In this document: piece after piece, positions 17,661 through 28,597 of the stretch
Layout of the letters: every line of letters begins with the position of its first letter
Position numbering within the stretch: position 1 is the stretch's first letter
Notes under the pieces: model-generated
What the model was told of the DNA's origin: nothing
What the model saw: only the letters and a program-made list of their open reading frames with translations
Database searches by the model: none
DNA from: Virgisporangium aurantiacum
GTDB lineage: Bacteria; Actinomycetota; Actinomycetes; Mycobacteriales; Micromonosporaceae
Length of the DNA stretch: 64,000 bases
Direction: 5' to 3'
Assembly: GCF_016863635.1 (NCBI RefSeq)
Contig: NZ_BOPG01000008.1
Location: 37,712-101,711 of the forward strand
Translations under genes and position numbers: made by a program

Positions 17661-18601
17661 ACATCGGGGAGCTGGCCCGTCGGACCGGGCTGTCGGTCAA
17701 GACGATCCGGTACTACTCCGACGAGGGGCTGGTGCCGGAGGCGTCGCGGACCGCGGCCGGCTACCGGCGCTACGACGCCGGCGCGCTGGCCCGGCTCGAG
17801 TTCGTGCGCTCGCTGCGCGACCTCGGGCTCGACCTGGCGACCATCCGCCGGATCCTCGACCAGCGGGCCGACCTGCGCGCGGTCGCCTCGGCGCACGCCG
17901 ACGTGCTCGCCACGCAGATCCGGCTGCTCAAGGTGCAGCGGGCGGCGCTGCGGTCACTGGCCGGGCGGGGCTCCGGCGACCTTCGACCGGCAGAGGTGGA
18001 ACGGATGAACCGGATCGCACAGGCGACCAACGAGGAACGGCGGCGGGCGCTCGGCGAGTTCCTCGACTCGATCTTCGACTACGGCTCCGGGCCGGTCGAG
18101 AACGACTTCACGAAGATGATGCGCGGGGTGGCGCCGGACCTGCCCGACGATCCGACCGACGAGCAACTCGACGCCTGGCTGGAGCTGGCCGAACTGATCC
18201 ACGACGAGTCGTTCCGGGCGAAGTTGCGCGAGATGGGTTCGTGGATGAAGACCTCGCAGGCACCGGACGAGGTGATGCCCACCGACCCGATGGTCGCGAT
18301 GGAGCTGTCGGAGCTGGCGTTCGGCCGGATCGAGCCGCTGGTGGCGGCGGGGGTCGTGGCCACCGACCCGGCCGCGCGGCCCGTCGTCGACGACATCGTG
18401 GCCGCCTACGCGGAGCGGGCCGGCAGAACACCCGACGACGCCTACCGGCGCGAACTGGCCGCCGCCACCCGGCGGGGGTACGAGCCCCGCGCCGAGCGGT
18501 ACTGGCAGCTCATGGCGGTGATCAACGGCTGGGCGCCGGTGCCGCCCCGCATGCACCTGTGGGGCTGGTTCGCCGACGCCCAGGAGGCGCTACTCCCCTA
18601 G
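17657..18601 (+). CDS. MerR-family transcriptional regulator
   Basis: The N-terminal 70 residues are a MerR winged helix: MNIGELARRTGLSVKTIRYY, SDEGLVPEA and GYRRYDAGALARLEFVRSL. A coiled-coil-like linker follows, then about 190 helical residues that may bind a ligand but do not match TipAS motifs I know. No cysteine cluster for metal sensing is visible. The gene overlaps the TetR stop by 4 bp, an uncommon pairing of two regulators in one transcript. Confidence 0.85.
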   Translation: MNIGELARRTGLSVKTIRYYSDEGLVPEASRTAAGYRRYDAGALARLEFVRSLRDLGLDLATIRRILDQRADLRAVASAHADVLATQIRLLKVQRAALRSLAGRGSGDLRPAEVERMNRIAQATNEERRRALGEFLDSIFDYGSGPVENDFTKMMRGVAPDLPDDPTDEQLDAWLELAELIHDESFRAKLREMGSWMKTSQAPDEVMPTDPMVAMELSELAFGRIEPLVAAGVVATDPAARPVVDDIVAAYAERAGRTPDDAYRRELAAATRRGYEPRAERYWQLMAVINGWAPVPPRMHLWGWFADAQEALLP

Positions 18602-18997
18602 TTGCCGGGCGATCCGGGCGAACGCGGCCTTGATCTCCTCCGGCGACGGCGGGGTGCTCGGCGTCACGACCTCGTCGCCGTGGTCGTGATCGTGGTCATG
18701 GTCGTGCTCGTCCTCGGTCTCGTCGTCCTCCGCCTCGTCGGCGTTCAACCGGGACGCCGCGATCTCGCCGCGGATCTGGTCGACGGTGAGCGCCGGCTGC
18801 AGCGGCTCGACCACCGCCATCAGTTCCTCGTCGGCGAGCACGGCCTCGGCGAGCGCGAGCGCGTGCGCCCGCTCGTAGGGCCCGCACACGACGGGCTCCC
18901 ATTCCTCCTCGTCGTCGGCCGGGCCGAAGGTGATGATCCAGGGCAGGGACAGCGCCGGCGAGTCGTCGGGCAGGTCCAAGGTCACGAGAGTTCCCAC
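18590..18997 (-). CDS. Acidic protein with His/Asp repeat (possible metal binding)
   Basis: The 135-residue protein has LDLPDDSPALSLPWIITFGP at the N-terminus, a central helical part, and an acidic linker containing EDEHDHDHDHDHGDE, then a C-terminal EEIKAAFARIARQLGE helix. No known family is recognised. The alternating His/Asp run could bind divalent metals but could also be simple repeat drift. It converges on and overlaps the MerR gene by 12 bp, and starts 7 bp downstream of the BrkB gene on the same strand. Confidence 0.75.
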   Translation of the reverse strand: MGTLVTLDLPDDSPALSLPWIITFGPADDEEEWEPVVCGPYERAHALALAEAVLADEELMAVVEPLQPALTVDQIRGEIAASRLNADEAEDDETEDEHDHDHDHDHGDEVVTPSTPPSPEEIKAAFARIARQLGE

Positions 18998-19004
18998 GCC
19001 GACA

Positions 19005-19958
19005 TCATTCCGTAAGCGTCGGAGCGTTCGGTTCCGGGTCGGGGACCATGCGCTTCGGGCGGCGGCTCATGTCGTAGACCACGCCCCGGTTGCTGGTGGC
19101 GGCCAGCGCGGCGGCGAACAGCACGATCTGGTGGAAGAAGTACATGAACAGCAGCAGGCCCACCGCCGCGGCGGCGGCCGTGAAGTTCTCGTACGCCGGG
19201 TTGTGCTGGGTGCGGGTGATGAACCAGCGGCCGATCACCTTGAGCACGCCGAGGCCGACCACCACCAGCAGGGCCGGCCGGATCAGCCGCCGGAACGGCA
19301 TGCGCAGCCGCGGCACCACCGCGAGCAGCGAGCAGGCCAGCACCAGGTCGACGCCGGCGGCGATCGCGGCGTCGGTCCACGTCACGAAGCCTTCGGCGGC
19401 GGCCGGGACGAGCACGTCCTCCGCCTGGTCGCGCAGCCCCAGCAGGACGCCGCGCAGGCCCGACGAGACCGCGATCGACACCAGGAGCAGCCCGCCGAGC
19501 ACGGCCAGCACCGCCAGGTCGAGCAGCCAGCGCACCACCGGGTGCCCGGGATGCTGCTCCAGGCACCAGAGCGCGCGCTGCGACGAGCGCAGCGTCTCGA
19601 TCCAGCCGACCCCCGCGATGATCAACGCGAAGATCGCGAGGACCCCGATCCGGGCGCTGGCCTTCGTGAGCGAGTCGGCGTCGAGCTGCGGCAGGTTGCC
19701 CGACAGGTACTCCTGCACGGCGTCGAGGCCGGCCTTGCTGGAACCCGGGATCGCCCAACCCACCACCGCGAACGCCAGCACGCCGAGCGCGAACGCGGCG
19801 AAGAAGCCGTAGTAGGCGGTCGCCGCGGCGAGCCGGGTTCCGTCGATCCCGTCGTACCGGGCGTAGGCGCGGAAGATGTGGTCGATGGGACGCGAACGGG
19901 CGCGTACGGCGTCGGCTCTCGCGACGATGGCTCGCTCGATCCGATCGACGATCACCAT
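19005..19958 (-). CDS. YihY/BrkB-family membrane protein
   Basis: The 317-residue protein has about six hydrophobic helices, ARYDGIDGTRLAAATAYYGFFA near the start, and the FTAAAAAVGLLLFMYFFHQIVLF pattern near the end, as in YihY/BrkB proteins (often mislabelled ribonuclease BN). The biochemical role of the family in actinobacteria is unclear. It starts at ATG 19958, 5 bp from the 2'-5' RNA ligase homologue stop, so the two are probably co-transcribed. Confidence 0.85.
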   Translation of the reverse strand: MVIVDRIERAIVARADAVRARSRPIDHIFRAYARYDGIDGTRLAAATAYYGFFAAFALGVLAFAVVGWAIPGSSKAGLDAVQEYLSGNLPQLDADSLTKASARIGVLAIFALIIAGVGWIETLRSSQRALWCLEQHPGHPVVRWLLDLAVLAVLGGLLLVSIAVSSGLRGVLLGLRDQAEDVLVPAAAEGFVTWTDAAIAAGVDLVLACSLLAVVPRLRMPFRRLIRPALLVVVGLGVLKVIGRWFITRTQHNPAYENFTAAAAAVGLLLFMYFFHQIVLFAAALAATSNRGVVYDMSRRPKRMVPDPEPNAPTLTE

Positions 19959-19963
19959 GTGTC

Positions 19964-20518
19964 CTACCGTCGACGATGTGACGCGGGTGGCGGCGCGGCG
20001 CCGTCACCCAGGCAGTATTCCCGATGTGGGCGCCAGCGCCCGTCCGGACCGTGCTCGAACAGAGTAAAGCCGGCAACCGTGAACTTCGCGTCGAAGTCGG
20101 CAAGATCCGCGAAGACCTCGTCGAGCGCCTCCGATGCGACGTCGTGGGCCACCGTGACGTGCGGGTGGTAGTCGTAGCGCAGCGGGCGCCGCACGGCGTC
20201 GAGTTCCCGCACCGCGGCCCACAGCCGCTTGCACTCCTCGTCGCCCGACGCGACCGCGACGTACACCACCTCGGTGAGCGGGCGGAACGTGCCCGTGCCG
20301 CTCAGGTGCACCGGAAACGGCTCGTGCCCGCCGGCGACACCGGTGAGGTGCTCCGCGACCTCGGCGATCACGCCGGTGTCGACCTCGGTGGGCCCGAGCA
20401 GCGTCAGGTGCGCCGGTATGTGGGTGGCCGCGGCGTCGCCGGCCTGCAGCCGCCGGCGGGTGAGCTGGCTGCCCCACGGTTCGGGGATGTCGATAGCGAT
20501 GCCGATCGTTGTTCGCAA
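19964..20518 (-). CDS. 2'-5' RNA ligase/2H phosphoesterase family protein
   Basis: The 184-residue protein has the two HxT motifs that define 2H phosphoesterases, HLTLLGP (about residue 37) and HVTVAH (about residue 118). It begins MRTTIGIAIDIPEPWG. Family members act on 2'-5' or cyclic phosphodiester bonds in RNA or small nucleotides. The substrate here is unknown. The C-terminal GDGAAPPPASHRRR is a basic tail. Confidence 0.85.
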   Translation of the reverse strand: MRTTIGIAIDIPEPWGSQLTRRRLQAGDAAATHIPAHLTLLGPTEVDTGVIAEVAEHLTGVAGGHEPFPVHLSGTGTFRPLTEVVYVAVASGDEECKRLWAAVRELDAVRRPLRYDYHPHVTVAHDVASEALDEVFADLADFDAKFTVAGFTLFEHGPDGRWRPHREYCLGDGAAPPPASHRRR

Positions 20519-20574
20519 ATTCGCCTCTTCATACCCGACCCCCGAGCCAACGGACCCCCTACGACCAGCGGCTG

Positions 20575-22280
<1,706 letters not shown>

Positions 22281-22284
<4 letters not shown>

Positions 22285-23570
22285 CCGCGCCGGACGAGGA
22301 AGCCTTCGTCAGCGGGCCCGACTTCGAGGCGCTCCGCTCCGACGTGGAGACGGCCACCCGGCTGCCCGAGTTCGACCGGGTCACCCGGCTGGCCCGCCGC
22401 GTCCGGCGGCGCGACCTGCGGCGGAAGCTGGTCATCTCGATCGCGGCGATCGTCACCCTGCTGCCCGCCGGTGTGGCGGGCTGGCATGCGGCGCCCGGCG
22501 GTCCCTCGGTGCAGACCGACCAGCAGGTCGGTCCCGACCGGCCCGACCTGGCGCCGTCCCCGTCCCCGTCGACGGCCCCGGTCGCGACGATCCGGGCGAT
22601 CGCCGGCACCCGCGTCGGCGCGCTGTACGCGGCGGTCGACGTGTGCCGGCCGGCCGAGCGGGTGAGCACCTGCAGCCTCCAGGTGGTGCCGCTGGCCGCC
22701 ACCGCGCAGGATCAGCGCGCCCCGATCGCGGTCGGCGAACTGCGTAACGATCCGACCGATCCGCTCGACGAGGTGACGCTGCAGGCGGTCACCCCGCAGT
22801 CGCTCCTGCTCTCCGGGATCCGCCGCGACGGCGAGCGCAAGTACCGCCGCATCGACCTGCGCGGCGGCGGCCTCGACATCGCGCCCGAGCCGAACGACCA
22901 CTCCGTGCCGACGGCCGGCGACCAGGCCGTGCAGCTGACCCGGTACGGCGAGATCTCGTTCGTCCGGCAGTCCGACGCGCGGGCGCTGCGGGTGCCGATC
23001 CAGCCCAACCTCCGGGACCTCGTCCTGGTGACCTCGGTGGCGCCGAAGGACGGCTGGTGGGTCACCGGCACCGATCCGACCACCGGCGAGGTCTCCGTCG
23101 CCGTCAGTCACGATCTCGGCACCAACTGGACGGTGGTCTCCCTCGGCCTGCGGCCCGGGATGAGCGACCCGATCCTGACCACCGGCGACGGCGACACCGC
23201 GTACCTGTTCCTGCGCACGTCCACCGGCATCCAGCAGCGGCTGACCACCGACGGCGGGCTCAGTTGGCGTCCGCTGCAGACCGACATGCCGTGGCCGGCG
23301 TTCGCCTCCGGCGGCGACGTGGTCGAACGGCGGCTGGGCGCCGTGGTGCGCCGGGACGGGTCGCTGCTGGTGTGGGTCGAGGAGGGGCCGGGGGCGGTCT
23401 TCCTGGAGAGCAGCGACCTCGGCGCGTCGTACCGGCCGGCCAACGGGCCGTCGGGGCCGATCGTGGTGGTGCCCGACGGGTTCGCGGCGCTCGGCGACCC
23501 GCCGCTGTTCTCGACCGACGGGCGCAGCTGGTCGTCGCTTCCCCGCCCGGCGGTCGTGCCGCCTACGTAG
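22281..23570 (+). CDS. Membrane-anchored protein with sialidase-type Asp-box repeats, sigma-factor partner
   Basis: The 429-residue protein has an N-terminal cytoplasmic stretch of about 55 residues, one transmembrane helix (LVISIAAIVTLLPAGVAGW), a Pro/Ser linker and an exported region with repeats like SHDLGTNW, TTDGGLSW, SSDLGASY and STDGRSW. These resemble Asp-box/BNR blades of beta-propellers. No zinc anti-sigma motif (HxxxCxxC) is seen. The 4-bp overlap with the sigma gene suggests a sensor or anti-sigma role, but this is inference. Confidence 0.75.
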
Positions 23571-24468
23571 TCGTACGCGCCAGCCCGACGCGCGCCACCC
23601 GCCGGCCGTCGAGTTCGGCGACGGTGAGCTGCCAGCCGTCGATGCGCACCTCGTCACCCACCGACGGCAACTTGCCCAGCCGCGCCATCAGGAACCCGCC
23701 GATCGTCTCGTACGGGCCGGGTGGCAGGGGCAGGCCGGCGCGCTCGGCGAAGTCGGTGAGGTTGAGCAGACCGTCCACTTCGGACGGTCCGCCTTCGAGC
23801 TGCGGCTCCGGCGCGGCGTCGTACTCGTCGTGGATCTCGCCGACCAGCTCCTCCAGCAGGTCCTCCAGCGTCACGATGCCGGCGGTGCCGCCGTACTCGT
23901 CAACCACCACGGCGAGGTGGTGCCCCTCCCGGCGCATCTCCGACAGCGCGATCAGCGCCTTCTTGCTGGCCGGCAGCCGCTTCACCTCGCGCATCAGATC
24001 GCCGACGGAGCCGCACGGGTCGGTGGAAGGACGGATCGTCAGGTCGCGCAGGTGCACGAACCCGACCACCTCGTCGGGGCTGCCGTCGATCACCGGGAAC
24101 CGCGAGTGCCGCGCCTCCCGCACCAGGCCCAGCGCGGCGTCGACGGCCAGGGCCGCGTCGAGGAAGACGACCTCGGTGCGCGGGACCATCAGCTCGTTGA
24201 CGTGCCGCGCGCCGGCCGAGAGCACCTCGTCGATCAGCCGGCGCTCCTCCCGGGGCAGCACGGTGTTCGCCGCGACCAGCTCCCGGAACTCGACGTTGGA
24301 GATGCGCTCGCGACCGGCGGTGTGGTCGGCGCCGAGCAGCTTGACGACCAGCCGCCGCAGCGCGTCGAGGGCGGGGAGGACGACGCGCGCGAGCGCCGTA
24401 CGGAACGGGCCGGGTTCCGCTATGTGAGCGGACCCGGCCTCGGTACTGCCCGAGGGCACGCCGGACAT
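23563..24468 (-). CDS. CorC/TlyC-like CBS-pair protein lacking the DUF21 membrane domain
   Basis: The 301-residue protein has EERRLIDEVLSAGARHVNELM and VPRTEV, two CBS motifs (RHSRFPVIDG, HLAVVVDEYGGTAGIVTLED, LLEELVGEI) and the C-terminal CorC/HlyC domain (GPYETIGGFLMARLGKLPSVGD). This layout is usual for hemolysin C/CorC homologues linked to Mg/Co ion homeostasis. The four-helix DUF21 domain is absent and only a weak hydrophobic N-terminal helix remains. The gene converges on and overlaps the preceding one by 8 bp. Confidence 0.85.
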   Translation of the reverse strand: MSGVPSGSTEAGSAHIAEPGPFRTALARVVLPALDALRRLVVKLLGADHTAGRERISNVEFRELVAANTVLPREERRLIDEVLSAGARHVNELMVPRTEVVFLDAALAVDAALGLVREARHSRFPVIDGSPDEVVGFVHLRDLTIRPSTDPCGSVGDLMREVKRLPASKKALIALSEMRREGHHLAVVVDEYGGTAGIVTLEDLLEELVGEIHDEYDAAPEPQLEGGPSEVDGLLNLTDFAERAGLPLPPGPYETIGGFLMARLGKLPSVGDEVRIDGWQLTVAELDGRRVARVGLARTTT

Positions 24469-24495
24469 GCCCCGATAGTAGGCGTACCGCTCGAC

Positions 24496-25776
24496 CTACG
24501 ACGCCTCGATGATCATTCCCGCACCCACCGTGCGGTTCGTGGTCTCGTCGATGACGATGAACCCGCCGGTGGTGCGGTTACGGCGGTACTCGTCGGCCAG
24601 CAGCGGCACGGTGGTGCGCAACTTCACGCGTCCGATCTCATTGAGCTTGAGCTCGGTGGCGGCCTCGTCGCGGTGCAGGCTGTTGATGTCGAGCCGGTAG
24701 TTGAGCCCGCGCACGACGGCGCGCACGCTGCGGGTCGTGTGCTTGATCGCGTACTTGCCACCGACGCGCATCGGCCGCGACTCGTCCATCCAGCAGATCA
24801 GCGCCTCGACGTTCTGGGCGACCTCCGGCGCGTTGTTCGGCCGGCAGATCAGGTCGCCGCGGGCGATGTCGATCTCGTCGGCGAGGCGCAGGGTCACCGA
24901 CATCGGCGGGAACGCCTCGTCGACCGGCCCGGCCGCGCCGTCGATCGCGGTGATCCTGGTGGTGAGGCCGCTGGGCAGCACCATCACCTCGTCGCCGGGC
25001 TTGAGCACGCCGCTGGCCACCTGGCCGGCGTAGCCGCGGTAGTCGGGGTGGGTGCTCGACTGCGGACGCACCACGTACTGCACCGGGAACCGCACGTCGA
25101 CCAGGTTCCGGTCGCTGGCGAAGTGCACGTGCTCCAGGTGGTGCAGCAGCGACGGGCCCTCGTACCAGGGCATGTTCGCCGACCGGCTGACGACGTTGTC
25201 GCCCTTGAGCGCCGAGACCGGGATGACCGTGAGGTCGGGCGCGTCGAGCTTGGCCGCGAACGACGTGAACTCGTCGGCGATGCGGTCGAACACCGCCTGG
25301 TCGTAGTCGACCAGGTCCATCTTGTTGACGCACAGCACCAGGTGCGGCACCCGCAGCAGGGAGCACAGGAACGCGTGCCGGCGCGACTGCTCGACGAGAC
25401 CCTTCCGGGCGTCGACGAGGATCAGCGCCAGGTCGGCCGTTGACGCGCCGGTGACCATGTTCCGCGTGTACTGGATGTGCCCGGGCGTGTCGGCGATGAT
25501 GAACTTCCGCCGCGGCGTGGCGAAGTACCGGTACGCGACGTCGATCGTGATCCCCTGCTCCCGCTCGGCCCGCAGGCCGTCGGTGAGCAGCGCGAGGTTG
25601 GTGTACTCGTCGCCACGGGCGCGCGACACCTGCTCGACCGCTTCGAGCTGGTCCTCGAAGATGGTCTTGGTGTCGAAGAGCAGCCGGCCGATGAGCGTCG
25701 ACTTGCCGTCGTCGACGGAGCCGGCGGTGGCGAACCGCAGCAGATCCATGGGCGGAGCCTCAACAGCGGCCGTCAT
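24496..25776 (-). CDS. cysN: Sulfate adenylyltransferase large subunit (GTPase)
   Basis: The 426-residue GTPase has the P-loop GSVDDGKST, TDGLRAEREQGITIDVAYR, DTPGH and NKMD, followed by EF-Tu-like beta-barrel domains. CysN drives ATP sulfurylase (CysD) to make adenosine 5'-phosphosulfate. The protein ends without an APS kinase (CysC) domain, unlike CysNC fusions. ATG 25776 overlaps the cysD TAA by one base, so the two are coupled. Confidence 0.95.
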   Translation of the reverse strand: MTAAVEAPPMDLLRFATAGSVDDGKSTLIGRLLFDTKTIFEDQLEAVEQVSRARGDEYTNLALLTDGLRAEREQGITIDVAYRYFATPRRKFIIADTPGHIQYTRNMVTGASTADLALILVDARKGLVEQSRRHAFLCSLLRVPHLVLCVNKMDLVDYDQAVFDRIADEFTSFAAKLDAPDLTVIPVSALKGDNVVSRSANMPWYEGPSLLHHLEHVHFASDRNLVDVRFPVQYVVRPQSSTHPDYRGYAGQVASGVLKPGDEVMVLPSGLTTRITAIDGAAGPVDEAFPPMSVTLRLADEIDIARGDLICRPNNAPEVAQNVEALICWMDESRPMRVGGKYAIKHTTRSVRAVVRGLNYRLDINSLHRDEAATELKLNEIGRVKLRTTVPLLADEYRRNRTTGGFIVIDETTNRTVGAGMIIEAS

Positions 25777-26684
25777 TAGAAGTAGCCCTCCCGCTTGCGG
25801 TCTTCCATGGCCGCTTCCGACACCTTGTCGTCGCCCCGGGTGGCGCCGCGCTCGGTGATGCGGGTGGCGGCCACCTCGTCGATGATCTTCTCCACGGTGT
25901 CGGCGTCGCTGCGCACGGCGGCCGTGCACGACGCGTCGCCGACGGTGCGGTACCGCACGGTCTCCGTGAAGGCGGTCTCGCCGTTCCGGAGCGGCAGGTG
26001 CTCGTGGACGGCGTACAGCATCCCGCCGCGGTCGACCACCTCGCGCTCGTGCGCGAAGTAGATCGACGGCAGTTCGATCCGCTCGCGGGCGATGTAGTGC
26101 CACACGTCGAGCTCGGTCCAGTTCGACAGCGGGAACACCCGGATCGACTCGCCCGGCGCCACCCGCGCGTTGTAGAGCGACCACAGCTCCGGACGCTGGT
26201 TGCGCGGGTCCCACTGGCCGAACTCGTCGCGGAACGAGAACACCCGTTCCTTGGCGCGGGCCTTCTCCTCGTCGCGGCGGGCGCCGCCGAACAGCGCGTC
26301 GAAGCGGTACTTCTCCACGGCGTCGAGCAGCACCGGCGTCTGGATGCGGTTGCGCATGCCGTCGGCCGACTCGCGCACCAGGCCGCTGTCGAGCGCCTCC
26401 GGCACCGACGCCACGATCAGCTGGATGTTCAGCTCGTTGACCCGCTTGTCGCGGTAGGCGAGCACCTCGGTGAAGTTGTGCCCGGTGTCGACGTGCATCA
26501 CCGGGAACGGCACCCGGCCGGGCGCGAACGCCTTCTCGGCCAGCCGCAGCATCACGATCGAGTCCTTGCCGCCGGAGAACAGGAGCACCGGCCGTTCGAA
26601 CTCGGCGACCACTTCGCGCATGACGAATATGCTCTCGGCCTCGAGGGCGTCGAGATGGCTCACGCGGTATCTGCTGCGGGTCAT
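25776..26684 (-). CDS. cysD: Sulfate adenylyltransferase small subunit
   Basis: From ATG 26684 (with GAAAGG upstream) the product is 302 residues, the same length as E. coli CysD. A GTG at 26720 is a weaker alternative. The PP-loop FSGGKDSIVML, MHVDTGHNF and the C-terminal EMEDRKREGYF-like ending (here AAMEDRKREGYF) are characteristic. With CysN it activates sulfate. No cysC, cysH or sulfate transporter gene is in the window. Confidence 0.95.
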   Translation of the reverse strand: MTRSRYRVSHLDALEAESIFVMREVVAEFERPVLLFSGGKDSIVMLRLAEKAFAPGRVPFPVMHVDTGHNFTEVLAYRDKRVNELNIQLIVASVPEALDSGLVRESADGMRNRIQTPVLLDAVEKYRFDALFGGARRDEEKARAKERVFSFRDEFGQWDPRNQRPELWSLYNARVAPGESIRVFPLSNWTELDVWHYIARERIELPSIYFAHEREVVDRGGMLYAVHEHLPLRNGETAFTETVRYRTVGDASCTAAVRSDADTVEKIIDEVAATRITERGATRGDDKVSEAAMEDRKREGYF

Positions 26685-26776
26685 TTCAGGCCTTTCGCGG
26701 GGACTCGTTGGGCCAGTCACCTAGTATGCCGGTCGTTTTCGGCGGCGCTGCCGAATACGTGGCGGGCAACACGTCT

Positions 26777-28453
26777 CTAGTACGCTCCCGCTCCGCGCCA
26801 GACCGCGGTGAGCGTGCGGAGCAGGATCACCAGGTCCAACGAGAGCGACCAGTTCTCGACATAACGGAGGTCGAGCCGAACGGCTTCCTCCCACGGAAGG
26901 TCGGATCTACCGGACACCTGCCACAACCCGGTCATCCCGGGCCGGACGGCCAGCCGCCGCCGGGCGTCGCGCGGATACGCGGCCACCTCGCTCTGCAGCG
27001 GCGGACGCGGTCCGACCAGCGACATCGTGCCCCCGACCACGTTGAACAGCTGCGGCAACTCGTCCACCGAGAACCGGCGGAGATGCCTGCCCACCCGGGT
27101 GATCCGCGGGTCGTCCCGCATCTTGAACAGCACACCGTCCTGCTCGTTCAGGTGCCGGAGCTCCGCGAGCCGCCGCTCGGCGTCGGTGTGCATGGTGCGG
27201 AACTTGTAGATCTGGAACTCGCGCCCGTACCGGCCGACCCGCGTCTGCCGGAACAGCACCGGCCCCTTGGAGTCGAGCCGCACCGCCAGCGCGACGGCCG
27301 CCAGCACCGGCGAGAACGCCAGCAGCAGCAGCGCCGCGCCGACCCGGTCGAACACCGACTTGGCCACCCGCCGGGCGCCGCTGAGGGTCGGGTGCTCGAC
27401 GTGCAGCATCGGCAGCCCGTCCACCGGGCGGATCGTGGTGCGCGCCCCGGCGACGTCGATCAGGTTGTTCGCGACGATCAGGTCGATGTCGTCGCGCTCC
27501 AACTGCCAGGCCAGCCGGCGCAGCGACTCGCCGTCGAACTCGGGGCAGGTCAGCACGATCACGGTGTCGGCGCCGGCCTGGGCGACGGCGCGGGCGACGT
27601 CGTCGAACGTGCCGTAGACGGTGAGGTCGCCGACCTGCCCGTCGTGCTGCGGCGGCAGGCAGGCGCCGACGATGTCGAGCCCGTGGTACCGCTCGCGGCG
27701 CAGTTGCCGGGTCAGCCCCACCACGGCGAGTTCGTGCCCGGCCACCACCACCCGCCGCAGGCACTCGCCGCGCCGCCGGGCCGAGTGCAGCGCCTTGCGG
27801 TTCAGGAACCGGGTCACGATGCAGGCGGCGGTCGCCACCGGCAGCGCGATCACCACATAGCCGCGCGCGAGGTCGATGTCGAGCGAGTACGAGCCCACCG
27901 CCACGGTCGCCGTCACCGCGATGCCGGCGCCGAGCACCCGCTGGTACTCCTCGGTGCCGACGAACATCAGCCGCCGCTCGTAGGCCCGGTTCACCGCGAG
28001 CGCGATCAGCAGCCCGAGCGGCAGCAGCCCGCTGAGCACGAGATAGCCCTCGTTGTACGGCGTCACGTCACCGAACCGCAGGTCGAACGCCAGCGCCGCC
28101 GCGATGAGCCCGACCGCGAGATCCAGCGCGATCGTCCGGATCAGATAGTGGATCTCCCAACGGCGCGGGCTCCGCCGCAGGGCCGGGCCGCGGCGTCGCT
28201 GCGGGGCCGCGGCAAGATCAAGATCATCGGCTACGCCCACCGCTGGGTCGCCACTCGAACAGCTTGCGCGTTCAGCGCCGTTCGCAACGTCGGGTGCGAC
28301 CTCGGCCGCAACCTCGGTCCCGGCGGCAACCTCGGCCGCGGTCTCGCCGCGACGGTGGGTCCCCTGGTGGCTTCCGTGGCCCGCGACACGGCGCCGACTG
28401 CGCGGCGACGGCCGGCGGACCGATCTCCCTTCCCGCCCGGCGTCGACCGACAC
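26777..28453 (-). CDS. Polyprenyl-phosphate sugar-1-phosphate transferase (WbaP/ExoY type)
   Basis: The 558-residue membrane enzyme has an Ala/Arg-rich N-terminus, four hydrophobic helices (about residues 105-230), a Rossmann-like CoA-binding-3 region (RRVVVAGHELAVVGLTRQL), and a C-terminal bacterial sugar transferase domain with FKMRDDPRITRVGRHLRRFS, DELPQLFNV, MSLVGPRPP and RPGMTGLWQVSGRS. It should start exopolysaccharide or wall glycan assembly by loading a sugar phosphate on undecaprenyl phosphate. It starts at GTG 28453 behind AAGGGGG. No other glycan genes are adjacent. Confidence 0.9.
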   Translation of the reverse strand: MSVDAGREGRSVRRPSPRSRRRVAGHGSHQGTHRRGETAAEVAAGTEVAAEVAPDVANGAERASCSSGDPAVGVADDLDLAAAPQRRRGPALRRSPRRWEIHYLIRTIALDLAVGLIAAALAFDLRFGDVTPYNEGYLVLSGLLPLGLLIALAVNRAYERRLMFVGTEEYQRVLGAGIAVTATVAVGSYSLDIDLARGYVVIALPVATAACIVTRFLNRKALHSARRRGECLRRVVVAGHELAVVGLTRQLRRERYHGLDIVGACLPPQHDGQVGDLTVYGTFDDVARAVAQAGADTVIVLTCPEFDGESLRRLAWQLERDDIDLIVANNLIDVAGARTTIRPVDGLPMLHVEHPTLSGARRVAKSVFDRVGAALLLLAFSPVLAAVALAVRLDSKGPVLFRQTRVGRYGREFQIYKFRTMHTDAERRLAELRHLNEQDGVLFKMRDDPRITRVGRHLRRFSVDELPQLFNVVGGTMSLVGPRPPLQSEVAAYPRDARRRLAVRPGMTGLWQVSGRSDLPWEEAVRLDLRYVENWSLSLDLVILLRTLTAVWRGAGAY

Positions 28454-28597
28454 AAAGCCCCCTTACGTCGTCCGCATGTAAGCACCATTCGGACATAAGG
28501 TGCGTACGCGGTTACAACGCCAGGATGCCGTCAATCGTCACGGCTCGGGCAACTTCCTCACCATGACACTCATCCGAGTCACCTTCACCACCGGTGC

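Noticed and set aside
28184..28260. GC-rich inverted repeats near the sugar transferase N-terminus as a terminator
   Set aside because: They lie inside the coding frame and encode the Arg/Ala-rich N-terminal region, with no nearby gene end.
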